Below, in pieces: positions 11,440 to 23,900 of a stretch of DNA of 64,000 bases. Below the pieces are notes generated by a model, which was not told the origin of the DNA, did not search any database, and saw only the letters and a program-made list of their open reading frames with translations. The DNA lies in assembly GCA_911728455.2 (NCBI GenBank), contig OU452228.1:1-64000 (forward strand), given 5' to 3'. A program made the translations under genes and the position numbers. The stretch's first letter is position 1. Each line of letters starts with the position of its first letter. The stretch is from Marthasterias glacialis (lineage: Eukaryota > Echinodermata > Asteroidea > Forcipulatida > Asteriidae).

Positions 11440-12542
11440 CTGAGATTCACAACACAAATTAAAACAACAATTTTAAGTCCAAGATCAGGTTTTACAACAA
11501 TCGGTGGAATTACTTTCACAAAGACCTTGTGCAAGTTAGTCTAGCAAAGTAAAGAGATGTTTAATGTGTTTCTGTGTCACAGCCCAGGTTTTGCGATTCG
11601 TGGTGTTTGAATCTGATATGTTTAAAATAGAGAAAAGACAAATCCCCGTGCTTCAATGAGAATGTTTGTTCTCTTGGCTTTGTTTAGTAATGGTTTCTTT
11701 GTGCCAGCAGAACTCTCAAAGAAAAAATAATTCCAGCAATAACAAGAAAATAGTCCTGAGGGATGGCACGGAAAAAATGGAAGTGTACCGGCATTAACTG
11801 GTTAAGAGTAAATTCAGGAATAAAATAATGTACATGGAGGGGGCAACTTTGCCGAGGGGCAACTTTGCTGAGGGGCAAAATGACAGATGTCTAATTACTG
11901 TGCTTTCATTTAGGTGTGACTCTTCCCTAACCTGCAATCTGTACAGGAACCAAGCTATACCCGTTGTCATAATAATCCACACAATGTGTGCAATACTCAG
12001 GGTTTATAACCCCAGGTAATATTTACACTAAACATCTACAATCTTGGATAAATCAAAATATGAACACATATTTAACATCCATGGCTTATTTATTCCTGTG
12101 GGTAACAATGGGAGGCTTTGGACTCTATGAGGCAACAGACTCCCTAGGTAAATTCATTGCTATAAGAAATATGCACATGTTCAGAACTACACTAACAATG
12201 GAATATATCACTGTCATGCTTGTTGCAACTTAGACCAAGTTTGCGCAAGGACCATTAGTCAACTAAAGATCAAAAATTGCCGGTACCCAACATATGTTCA
12301 TGGAAACCAGTTAATCTCAGCTACTGGTCGACAACAGGACCTTTTGGGAATTTGGACCTATTGTCCAAAAGTCTCCTTCTGTTCAAAGCACCATTGTTTC
12401 AGTCCGATATATCATCAATAAAGTATGCCCTGAAAAGGGACTATAGTGTTGAAATATTCACATGAGATTGTTTTGTTATTTGCCAATGGCTGGAATATCT
12501 CTACTTTACTCAGCATTCTATATTGGGCTCTTAATTGCTTAC
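11440..12542. other. Intron-like DNA
   Basis: No convincing exon. A short direct repeat (GAGGGGCAACTTTGC) lies at 11836-11875. Paralogy with 35206-35490 runs to about 11760, after which this block has ~1.2 kb (with the EGF exon) that is missing from the other copy. Confidence 0.45.
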
Positions 12543-12641
12543 CTGATATCTTACATTGGTTGCCATTGAATCAGTCAGTACACATGCAAACTCCATTCAC
12601 ACACTGGCAATCATTCTCACTTGGGATAACACATTCATCAA
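12543..12641 (-). pseudogene. EGF-like exon with nonsense codon
   Basis: A textbook acceptor (T-run then ACAG at 12642-12645) and donor (ATCAG|GTAAG at 12542) bound a 99-bp, symmetric phase-1 exon, the usual form of EGF-module exons. The frame reads DECVIPSENDCQCVNGVCMC, then TD, stop, FNGNQCKIS. Six cysteines have EGF spacing, and the DEC start is typical of calcium-binding EGF modules. The stop TGA stands where EGF modules have glycine (GGA), so one G-to-T change explains it. With the VWC exons this suggests a secreted VWC/EGF protein, now dead. A stop caused by a sequencing error is possible but less likely for a substitution. Confidence 0.75.
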
Positions 12642-13154
12642 CTGTAAAAAAAAAATGGAATCATTGTAAACAACCACTACATACTGGCAGCAAAGAAAAT
12701 AAAAACAAGGGAAATAATACAGGGTAAGAATGAATAAATGGGTGAAACAGTTTTATTTTTATTTTAGTATACTGTTTCCATCCTGCAGCAAGCCCATTAG
12801 ACTATAGCCTAAGCATGCAGCATACATAAACGCAGAATCCGCCGACACTAAATGTGGCCCCATTGACAATGTATGCAGAGAGAGTTAGCATACCAATCTA
12901 GATAGCTACAGAAACTAAGTCAGCCCCATGGAGATTACAAACACACTGGTCTCATTCTAGAGACAAAGTTAATTGCCACCCAGCTTAGGAAGAACTATAG
13001 CAGAAGCAGATGCCCTCTCTTGACAGTAAAACCATACTCACCAACCTCAAGTGTGGTGTTTGGTAGAAGTGTGTTGCTAAAAATTTGCTACGGTTGAACT
13101 CCAAATCGATTGATGTCATTACTCTGTCAGCCAGATGAATGGATCTCACTGCAG
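12642..13154. other. Intron-like flank of the MITE
   Basis: The last ~150 bases before the MITE match 35600-35737, which lacks the element. No exon could be supported. Confidence 0.5.
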
Positions 13155-13158
13155 TTAA

Positions 13159-14084
13159 CCCTATCAGGACCGGGCTTTTTTTGGTTGTACGGGGACCGGG
13201 GGGGGGGGCACATAGTGCCCCCCTCCGTATTTTCCAAAGTGTTCGACCGATTTTGATGAAACTTGCCACAAATGTTCATTTCACCGAGTTCTACATGATG
13301 ACGTCACAAAATTTCAAAAAAACGTCACTAGAGGGCGTTTTTGGCTGTTTTTTGCCCATTTTTGGTCAAAAATCGTGTTTTTGCCATAACTTCTGTATTT
13401 TTTGTCTGAATGTTTTGAAACTTGGCATACTTGTACATTTTAACAGGATAAATATAATTTGAACCTAATTTAGTCACTTGAAATATCTTTAGGGGGCATA
13501 ATAATTCACTAATTTATCCCATTTTTAGGAAAAAAATGTTTTTTGCGATTTTTCACTTAAAAATCAAAATGGCCGCCGCCAAGGGCCCAGGGAGAAATAA
13601 TCAGGCTTGATTGACAAATCTGAACACTTTTGGGGTCTGAAAAGTAAGAAATTAGCAGGTTGAAAATGTTCCATTGTTAAAAAACTTGATATAATTTGAA
13701 CCCCTAATTACAGGCTGAAAACAAAAAATCCAAGATGGCCGCCAAAAATGGCGGCCATTTTGAATTTCCAAAACCATTTCAGACTATCACGTGACTCACC
13801 ACTATCACTTTTCTGGCAAAAAAATCTAAAATAAATGGAAATTATGTCCAAAAAGTTTTAACAATCACTAAAAAACAGTAAAATCGTGTGACACAAGGTC
13901 AAACAAATGGTTGCCATGGCAACAGCTAACCCCCGGTATCTATTATTTTTTGCCAATATGATTCTAGATATATTTTAGGAAAAGTCAGAAAATTTCGCGG
14001 TGATCGGCCTAAGCGTTAAAAAATTACGGGGAAAAAATTGGTAGGGGGGGCACATTGTGCCCCCCCCCCCCGGTCCTGATAGGG
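13159..14084 (+). mobile_element. piggyBac-like MITE, copy 1 (926 bp)
   Basis: Terminal inverted repeats CCCTATCAGGACCGG...CCGGTCCTGATAGGG are directly flanked by TTAA (13155-13158 and 14085-14088). A TTAA target with TIRs starting CCC is the hallmark of the piggyBac superfamily. There is no transposase ORF, so it is non-autonomous. The interior has a GATGGCCGCC...GGCGGCCATTTT palindrome and G/C runs just inside both ends. The paralogous site at 35737 reads GCAGTTAACTTCAATGCAACG with a single TTAA, a natural empty site. It lies in opposite orientation to the copies at 18136 and 27072. Confidence 0.93.
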
Positions 14085-14088
14085 TTAA

Positions 14089-15420
14089 CATCAATGCATT
14101 TATGTCCAGTCCCACAAGAATCATACTTAGTCATCTCGGCCTACGCACATAAAAAATAAGAACATAAGGGTCTCTGCAGGGTATAGATGGTTTGGTCAAT
14201 GTTTAAAATTTAGGTGTGTCCCCCCCCCCACCCTCTCTTAAACCAATCCAAGATCCGGGCCTGCCTTCCCAGGTCAAATAAAGGATAGACAATTATTTCT
14301 TAGAGAATGTGGATCATGTGATCTCGTCTCCCCATACTTTGTACATTTTGTCCATTTCGTCATTAGGCTCTATCTTTATGGTACCATTTAAAACCTTTGG
14401 AGCAGCCGGGAGGTTAAAAAATAATTCAATGGTTACCAAATATGGTCATAATTTTTTTTCAATGGGCCAATAAGGCCAAGATTCCATGTAATCCTCACCC
14501 CTGGTATACCCCACAAGCCTGTAGACTCCCATTGGACAGACCCTAACCAGTGCGGAGTAAGGAGTGTTGAAAGACAGCAGCCACCTGTCTCAGTGTAGTA
14601 ATTGATTGACCCTGTGTCAAGTATTCCCTTGGGACAGGGTGGTATGCACTTTGTGAAAACAACTTGCACCGCATACTGGTCGTAAATAACACAAGTCTAA
14701 GTCTTGACTGGCACTCCAATACACCCCCCACAGTGATTTATAATGGTTTTGGGCTTGCAGGGCGGGTTATTGACCTTAAAGACAGGGTGGACGATTTTTT
14801 AACCTCCTGGATCCAGGGAAGTTGTTGATTAATGTGGATGCTGCGAGGGTTAAACAGTCATGTAAACTTAGTTTGAGGCAGGGAATCAGCCATTCCATCT
14901 GGATTCTTAAGAATGGGTTTAGGTGCAATCAATCAAACTGCAAATTCAACTTTAAAATCAGCATGTACTGGTGTATACAGACCAAGGAAACTATACAAGC
15001 ACATCATAAAATAAATGCACTCCAACCCCTGGCTGTGGTGCGTCTTCCTTGCATTTTTAAATAACCACATTGATAGTATAAGGTTGTGTACTCTACCGTA
15101 CTGGCACGTTGTTGAAAAGAGCCATTTATTGTTATTCAGATTTTCTGAAAACTTTGCAGTTGACAATAAAATTACACTTGGGACAAGTCACTCTAGCAAA
15201 GCTCAAATGACCCTCTCAACATGTTCACTATGCACTGGACATGCCGGGTGCTGGTACAATACTACTGCTCATAATATGTATTTATCACTGACAAGTGAAC
15301 TTCCCTGGAACCCATTGGGGGGGGGGGGAGCTTAACTGTTTAATTGTTCCAACTGCTACCACCAGATGCCTGACTGCGTGTTTGGGTGATATCCCAAATG
15401 AATCACTTCACTGTTGCGAG
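14089..15420. other. Non-coding DNA, no gene seen
   Basis: Paralogous to 35738-35940 up to about 14290, including a C-run near 14220. The rest has short ORFs without recognisable features. Confidence 0.5.
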
Positions 15421-15520
15421 NNNNNNNNNNNNNNNNNNNNNNNNNNNNNNNNNNNNNNNNNNNNNNNNNNNNNNNNNNNNNNNNNNNNNNNNNNNNNNNN
15501 NNNNNNNNNNNNNNNNNNNN
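15421..15520. other. Assembly gap (100 N)
   Basis: Exactly 100 N, a conventional unknown-size scaffold gap. The open frames that read across it are artefacts. Confidence 0.99.
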
Positions 15521-16819
15521 TAATGTATTCTGTATGAAGCAATATCACTGCATTTCATTCCAGGCACAGTGTATACAATTATACCATCATGATAGTAAAT
15601 ATGTAGCAGTGCAAATCCTTTATTATGAACTGTTAAATACAAGTAACATTCACAGAGTGCATGCAGGACATGGTACTTGCATGGTCTAATGTAAAACCAC
15701 AGCACTGGTGCATGCATGCATCTGAGTCAATCAAACACTGGTTTGGGTTCTCCTTGTAAACTTAAACTTAAGCCATCTACTGGCTTACTGTGCGGAGTTA
15801 TACTCTGTTATAACATATGGTGTCACTGATGAATGCCTCACAAGTTTTTAAACTGCATAAAAACATTTACCTTATTTGGGAGAAACTATAAAAGAATCAA
15901 AAGACTTACATGGCTTGTAATGAGCTGGTACTAAGGATCTTGAGACAGACTGAGCACCCAGATAGATCCAAGCTACATCATGATTGGTTCCTATAAATGA
16001 ACTTAGAACTCAAGCACACTGTATATCAATGGATCCATTCAACAGTTCTTCTGGAAGACTGTTCATTCAAGTTGTCTTTTGTTCTTCTACACTGCTGACT
16101 TATCAGGCAGATCCAGTAACAGCTTCTGTAACAATTGAAATAGTTTTTGGATTAAAAATGTAACATCAGCACATTCCATTCAGAATCAATTTCAGATTAA
16201 CCCTTAGTGGTAATAGGTCACTTAAATTCCTCTTCCAAAATGAAGATTTTGTTATTCCATATAAACAGTCAAATCAATCTGAATTGCATAATCCGAAATA
16301 CAAAATTTTAATTGATGTTAAATTTGCATCGAGGATAAAGAACATTATTTGTGTTTTACCAATACACTGATGCGTGTTTAGCAATATATACTCATTACTT
16401 TCAAAGTCCTGTTAAACAAAAATCTACAACTTTGTCATTCTCGAGCCGGGCCCAATTTCATTGAGCTGCTTAAGTACTTGTGACATGTGACATGCTGTTT
16501 TGACTGGTAACCTTATTCTGGTAAGCATAATTTTGTGTGCTTAGCTGCTTTTTGAGCTTAAGCAGCTCTATGATATTGGACCCAGATATGTCTTGCCTGG
16601 AGGTGATACATTAAGTGAAGTAATTAAATAAAGGCACTAATAATGGACAGAGACAGTTGGTCCTTACCCATAAACCAATTAAGATTCTTCTTTCAATTCC
16701 TATGATGAATAATTTAATTTAAACACCCTAAGAGTTAACCCTGCTTTATGATATCATTAGTCAGCACATCATTCACTCAAAGTAGCTTTCATGGGAAAAG
16801 CACCATTCCTTGAAATCCT
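15521..16819. other. Non-coding DNA, no gene seen
   Basis: AT-rich sequence without supported exons, leading directly into the AT satellite. Confidence 0.5.
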
Positions 16820-17651
16820 TTAAATAATACCAAATAATACTAGATATTCAATAATACTATGTAATACTAAGTAATTATAAATAATATTAAATATTACTAA
16901 ATAATACTAAATAATACCAAATAATACTAAATAATGCTAAGTAATACTAAATAATACTAAATGATATTAAATAATATTTAATAATACTAAATAACACTAA
17001 AATTATACTGAATAATACCTAATAATACCAATTATGGTAAATAATAAATGATACTAAATAATATTAATTAATATTAAATAATAAATATTAATAAATAATA
17101 CTAAATAATATTAAATATTAAATAATACCAAATAATACCAAATAATACTCAATAATAATGAATAGTAAACTATATTTAATAATATTAAATAATACTAAAT
17201 AATAACAAATAATACTAAATAATAACAAATAATACTAAACAATACTGAATAATACTAGGTAATACTAAATGACACTAAATAATAGTAATTTATATTAATT
17301 AATATTAAATAATAAATAATACTAAGTAACATTAAATAATACCAAATAAGTAATATGAAATAATACCAAATGATACTAAATGATACTAAATAATACTAAA
17401 TAATACTAAATGATACTAAATAATACTAAATAATATTTTATTAATTAATGTTAAATAATACATAAAACTAAGTAATATTAAATAATACCAAATAATTTTA
17501 ATTAATGATAAATGATACCAAATAATACTAAATAATAGCAAAAATATTAAATATTATTAAATAATAAATAATATTAAATAATACCAAATAATACTAAGTA
17601 ATATTAATTAATATATAATACAAAACAATATTAAGGCAAATTAAATAAGAT
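16820..17651 (+). repeat. AT-rich 10-bp satellite, segment 1 (TAATACTAAA sense)
   Basis: Degenerate tandem 10-mers of the form TAATACTAAA, with variants such as TAATACCAAA and TAATATTAAA, almost free of G. The array begins abruptly after CCTTTAAATAATACC. Confidence 0.95.
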
Positions 17652-17740
17652 TATATGATATTATATTATATACTGTTGTAAATAGTGTTTGAACGATGAC
17701 AATAAATGGAGTCAAACTCCACTTGAACGAAAAAAAAAAA
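17652..17740 (+). mobile_element. Short polyadenylated retro-insert
   Basis: A non-satellite stretch containing GTTTGAACGATGACAATAAA and then a run of 11 A (17730-17740). An AATAAA signal followed by poly(A) is typical of the 3' end of a retrotransposed RNA (LINE tail, SINE or transcript). An inverted satellite copy at 25080-25150 and a direct relative at 27027 lack it and read straight across the site. Confidence 0.55.
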
Positions 17741-18131
17741 TAATCCTAAGTAATACTAAATAATACTAAGTAATTCTAAGTTATACTAAGTAATACTAAA
17801 TAATATCAAATAAAACTAAATAATACCATATAATACTAAGTAATACTAAGTTATACTAAGTAATACTAAGTTATACTAAGTAATACTAAATTATACTAAA
17901 TAATATTAAATAATACTAAATTGTACCAAATAATACTAGGTAATACTAAATAACACTCAATAATATAAAATAATACTAAATAATAATAATACTAAATAAT
18001 TCTAAACAAAACTACATAATACTAAATAATATTAAATAATACTAAATAATAATAAATAATACTAAATAATACAAAATAATACAAAATAATACTAATTAAT
18101 GCTAAGTAATGCTAAGTAATACTAAATAATA
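17741..18131 (+). repeat. AT-rich 10-bp satellite, segment 2
   Basis: Continuation of the TAATACTAAA array between the poly(A) insert and MITE copy 2, with a local TAAGTTATACTAAG variant. About 17750-17880 is the reverse complement of 24940-25090. Confidence 0.95.
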
Positions 18132-18135
18132 TTAA

Positions 18136-18948
18136 CCCTATCAGGACCGTGGGGCACAATGTGCCCCCCTACAAATTTTTTTCCCGTAACTTTTTAATGC
18201 TTAGTTTGATTTGTTTGACCTTTGGTCATACGATTTTACTGTTTTTTAGTGATGTTTAAAACTTTTTGGACATAATTCCCACTTGTTTTATGTTTTTTTG
18301 CCAGAAAAGTGATAGTGGTGAGTCACGTGATAGTCTGAAATGGTTTTGGGAATTCAAAATGGCCGCCATTTTTGGCGGCCATCTTGGATTTTTTGTTTTC
18401 AGCGTGTAATTAGGTGGTCAAATTTTATCAAGTTTTTTAACAATGGAACATTTTCAACCTGCCAATTATTTACTTTTAAGACCCAAAAAATGTTCAGATT
18501 TGTCAATCAAGCCTTATTATTTCTCCCTGGGCCCTTGGCGGCGGCCATTTTGATTGTTAAGTGAAAAAACGCAAAAAACATTTTTTTCCCGGAAATGGGA
18601 TAAATTAATGAATTATTATGCCCCCCCTTAAGATAACTCCAGTGACCAAATTAGGTTCAAATTATATTTATCTTGTTAAAATGTTCAAGTTTGCCAAGTT
18701 TCAAAACATTCGGACAAAAAATACAGAAGTTATGCCAAAAAACACGATTTTTGACCAAAAATGGGCAAAAAACAGTCAAAAACGCCATCTAGTGACGATT
18801 TTTTGAAAACAATTTGACGTCATCATGTAGAACTCGGTAAAATGAACATTTGTGGCAAGTTTCATCAAAATCGGTCGAACACTTTGAAAATTACTATGTG
18901 CCCCTCCCCGGTTCCCATACAAATAAAAAAAGCCCGGTCCTGATAGGG
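18136..18948 (-). mobile_element. piggyBac-like MITE, copy 2 (813 bp)
   Basis: Same CCCTATCAGGACCG TIRs with TTAA on both sides (18132-18135, 18949-18952). Removing the element and one TTAA leaves uninterrupted satellite (AATATTAAATAATACT). It lacks ~110 bp found near one end of the other two copies: CGCTTAG is followed there by a segment ending in TTGCCATGGCA. Orientation is opposite to copy 1. Confidence 0.93.
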
Positions 18949-18952
18949 TTAA

Positions 18953-19833
18953 ATAATACTAAATAACACTAAATAATACCAAATATGGTTAATAATAATA
19001 GATACTAAATAATATTAATGAATATTAAATAATAAATATTAATAAATAATACTAAATAATATTAATTAATACTAAATAATATTAAATACTATTAAATATT
19101 AAATAATACCAAATAATACCAAATAATAATAATAATGAATAGTAAACTATATTTAATAATATTAAATAATACTAAATAATAACAAATAATACTAAATAAT
19201 ACTGAATAATACTAAATAATACTGCATAATACTAGGTTATACTAAATGACACTAATAGTAAATTATATTAATGAATATTAAATAATAAATACTACTAAAT
19301 AATACTAAGTAATATTAAATAATACCAAATAAGTAATATCAAATAATACCAAATGATACTAAATGACACTAAATAATACTAAATAATATTATATTAATTA
19401 ATGTTAAATAATAAATAATACTAAATAATACCTAAGTAATATTAAATAATACCAAATAATATTAATTAATGATAAATGATACCAAATAATACAAAATAAC
19501 AGCAAAAAAACTAAATATTATTAAATAATAAATAACACTAAATAATACCAAATACTAAATAATATTAAATAATACCAAGTAATATTAATTAATATTATAA
19601 AATACAAAATAATATTAATTAATGATAAATGATACCAAATAATACTAAATAATAGCAAAAATACTAAATATTATTAAATAATAAATAACACTAAATAAAA
19701 CCAAATAATACTAAATAATATTAAATAATACTAAGTTATACTAAATAATATTAAATAATACTAAATAATATTAAATAATACTAAATAATAATACTAAATA
19801 ATTCTAAACAACACTACATAATACTAAATAATA
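18953..19833 (+). repeat. AT-rich 10-bp satellite, segment 3
   Basis: TAATACTAAA-type array between MITE copy 2 and the TAGG-ended element. Sub-blocks such as TAGCAAAAATACTAAATATT recur within it. Confidence 0.95.
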
Positions 19834-20960
19834 TAGGTTTTCCCGGCCAATTTCGACAAAAATCCATTCAAGTTAATACCCGGGTCATTCCATTTCGCTT
19901 GAAAATAAATCCTCAGGAACATCACCATTCAACAGTTAAAAAGAGTCATTCAATTTCCACACTTGAGCATTCATTCGACAAATAAAATGATTCAATTTAA
20001 AAAGGTCACTTAGTTCATTCAATTTCGTCAAAAAAAGCAAGAACGGGCTGGTCGACTATTTATGTTCGTCAACTGGCAAACATTTTAGAAATGTTTGCAT
20101 TCAAAGTCGTTTCTTCGGTATGCGCTTTATGGTTCGTATTTGCCTGTAAAAGGTTAGGATATTATGAGGGGAATTCATTTCTACACTGTTGCCGAGTTAT
20201 ACCTCTCACTAAATGTACGATTTTGAAGCAAAAAATAATGGCCGCCTGTGGTCATTATAGAAAAGTAAACACTGTAGATAGAGGAAGGCTGATTGAAGTA
20301 TCCGAGGGTTAATTTGCAAGGTCTTAGCATTAACGAACAAAGAAGATGACAAAAAGTGAATTTAAGACCGAAGCAAAAATTTACATTGCAAGCAAAATAT
20401 TGTTTATTGTTTTTTATACTTGTATGCCATAAAACTTTATTTAACTGTTCTTTTTACACATTTTAAAGTTTAATCACGGGGTAACAAAGCAAAAGGAACA
20501 CATTTGCATTTAAGACCAAATAAAAAATGAGAATTAATGAAAAACGCATAAGACAGATAATCCACACAACTACCAGAAAAGGAACATTATCGCAAGCATA
20601 AGCCGTGTCAAACTCATGTTGAATTTGAACGGTCAAAATGTTGAAATCCGTTGCCCATAAACGAAAAAGAAAAGAACATTAGGTACAAAATCGCAGAGCG
20701 CTTCGATGACTCTGAATTTGATTGCACCTATTGGGAAAAGGTGGTGGATATTCAACATAAGAATGGCGATGTTGTAGTCTTCAATGTCTATAAACGAAAT
20801 AGAATGAAAGGAAAGGGATCCTGAGTTCACGAAAACGAAATTGAATGCAATAATACTGAAAGAGAAACCCTAGTTTGACTGATTAAGAGAAATCGCGTGA
20901 ATTTGAAAGCGCAATAATGAAATTGAATGATATTTTGCTGAAATTGGACGGGAAAACCTA
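19834..20960. mobile_element. Non-autonomous TIR element, TAGGTTTTCCCG ends (1127 bp)
   Basis: Ends TAGGTTTTCCCGGCCAATTTC and GAAATTGGACGGGAAAACCTA form inverted repeats. Excision leaves perfect satellite (AAATAATATTAAATAA), consistent with a TA or an ATAT target duplication; the sequence cannot separate the two. Both ends carry several copies of CATTCAATTTCG in inverted orientation (CGAAATTGAATG on the right), so subterminal repeats extend the TIRs inward for more than 100 bp. There is no transposase-like ORF. The superfamily is not assigned. Confidence 0.8.
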
Positions 20961-23900
20961 TATTAAATAATACTAAATAATATTAAATAATACTAAATAA
21001 TACTAAATAATACTAAATGATACTAAATAATACTAGGTTATACTAAATAACACTAAAAGATATGAAATAATATCAAATAATATTAAATAATATCAAATAA
21101 TACTAAATAATATTAAATAATACTAAAGAATATTAAATAATACTAAAGAATACCAAATAATACTAAATAATACTAAATAATGCTAAATAATATTAAATAT
21201 TATTAAGTATTATTAAATATTATTAAATAGTACTGAATAGTACCAAATAATACAAAATAATACCTAATAATACTAGATATTCAATAATACTATGTAATAC
21301 TAAGTAATTATAAATAATATTAAATAATACTAAATAATACTGAATAATACCAAATAATACTATTTAGTAGTATTATTTAATAATATTAGTATTTTTGCTA
21401 TTATTTAGTATTATTTGGTATCATTTATCATTAATTAATATTATTTGGTATTATTTAATATTACTTAGGTATTATTTAGTATTATTTAGTATTATTTATT
21501 ATTTAACATTACTTAATATAATATTATTTAGTATCATTTAGTATCATTTGGTATTATTTAATGATACTTAGTAATATTTAGCAGTATTTATTATTTAGTA
21601 CTAAATACTACAAAATAATACTAAATAAAACCAAACAATACCAAATAATACCAACAAATACTAAATATTCAATAATACTCAGTAATACTAAATTATTATC
21701 AATAATATGAAATAATACTAAATAATACGAAAAATACTAAATAATACCAAATAATACTAAATAATGCAAAATAATATTAAATAATACTAAATATTAAATA
21801 TTATTAAATAGTACTAAATAGTATCAAATAATACTAAATAATACTAAATAACATTAAATAATACTAAATATTACCAAATAATACCAAATAATACTAGATA
21901 TTCAATAATACTAAGTAAAACTAAGTAATTATGAATAATATTAAGTAAAACCAAATAATACTAAATAATACTAGGTAATACTAAATAACACTAATTAATA
22001 TTAAATAATATCAAACAGTATTAAATAATAATAAATAATACCAAACAGTACTAAATAATACTAAGTAATACTAAATAACACTAGATAATACTAAATAATA
22101 TTAAATAATACTAAATAATACTAAGTAGTACTAAATATCACTAGATAATATTAACTAATACTAAATAATACTAAACAATATTAAATAATACTAAATAATG
22201 CTAAATAATATTAAACAATATTAGATATTATTAAATATTATTAAATAGTACTAAATAATATCAAATAATACTAAATAATACTAAATAATACCAAGTACTA
22301 AGTAATACTAAATAACACTAGATAATATTAAATAATACTAAATAATACCAAACAATACCAAATAATACCAAATAATACTAATTATTCAATTATACTAAGT
22401 AATACTAAATTATCATAAATAATATTAAATAATACTATATAATTCTAAATAAAACTAAATAATACCAAGTATTACTAAATAACACTAAATAATATTAAAT
22501 AATACTAAATAATACTAAATAATACTAAATAATACCAAACAATATCAAATAATACCAAATAATACTAAATATTCAATAATACTAAGTAATACTAAATTGT
22601 TGTAAATAATATTAAATAATACTATAAAACACTAAATAATAGTAAAAATACTCAATACCAAATAATACTAAATAATATTAAATAATATTAAATATTAAAT
22701 ATGATTAAATAGTTCTAAATAATATCAAATAAGACCAAATAATACTAAATAATACCAAAAAATACTAGCTATTCAATAATACTAAGTAATACCAAGTAAT
22801 TATAAATAATACTAAACAATATTAAATAATACTAAATAATGCTAAATAATATTAAACAATATTAGATATTATTAAATAATATTAAATAATACTAAATAAT
22901 ATCAAATAATACTAAATAATACTAAATAATACCAAGTACTAAGTAATACTAAATAACACTAGATAATATTAAATAATACTAAATAATACCAAACAATACC
23001 AAATAATACCAAATAATACTAATTATTCAATTATACTAAGTAATACTAAATTATCATAAATAATATTAAATAATACTATATAATTCTAAATAAAACTAAA
23101 TAATACCAAGTATTACTAAATAACACTAAATAATATTAAATAATACTAAATAATACTAAATAATACTAAATAATACCAAACAATATCAAATAATACCAAA
23201 TAATACTAAATATTCAATAATACTAAGTAATACTAAATTGTTGTAAATAATATTAAATAATACTATAAAACACTAAATAATAGTAAAAATACTCAATACC
23301 AAATAATACTAAATAATATTAAATAATATTAAATATTAAATATGATTAAATAGTTCTAAATAATATCAAATAAGACCAAATAATACTAAATAATACCAAA
23401 AAATACTAGCTATTCAATAATACTAAGTAATACCAAGTAATTATAAATAATACTAAACAATATTAAATAATACTAAATAATGCTAAATAATATTAAACAA
23501 TATTAGATATTATTAAATATTATTAAATAGTACTAAATAATATCAAATAATACTAAATAATACTAAATAATACCAAGTACTAAGTAATACTAAATAACAC
23601 TAGATAATATTAAATAATACTAAATAATACCAAACAATACCAAATAATACCAAATAATACTAATTATTCAATTATACTAAGTAATACTAAATTATCATAA
23701 ATAATATTAAATAATACTATATAATTCTAAATAAAACTAAATAATACCAAGTATTACTAAATAACACTAGATAATATTAAATAATACTAAATAATACTAA
23801 ATAATACTAAATAATACCAAACAATATCAAATAATACCAAATAATACTAAATATTCAATAATACTAAGTAATACTAAATTGTTGTAAATAATATTAAATA

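Noticed and set aside
15295-15717. ORFs across 15421-15520
   Set aside because: They depend on reading through 100 N.
15830-15860. Second hammerhead core (CACTGATGAATGCC)
   Set aside because: No stem II and no GAAA follow; only the short core string matches by chance.
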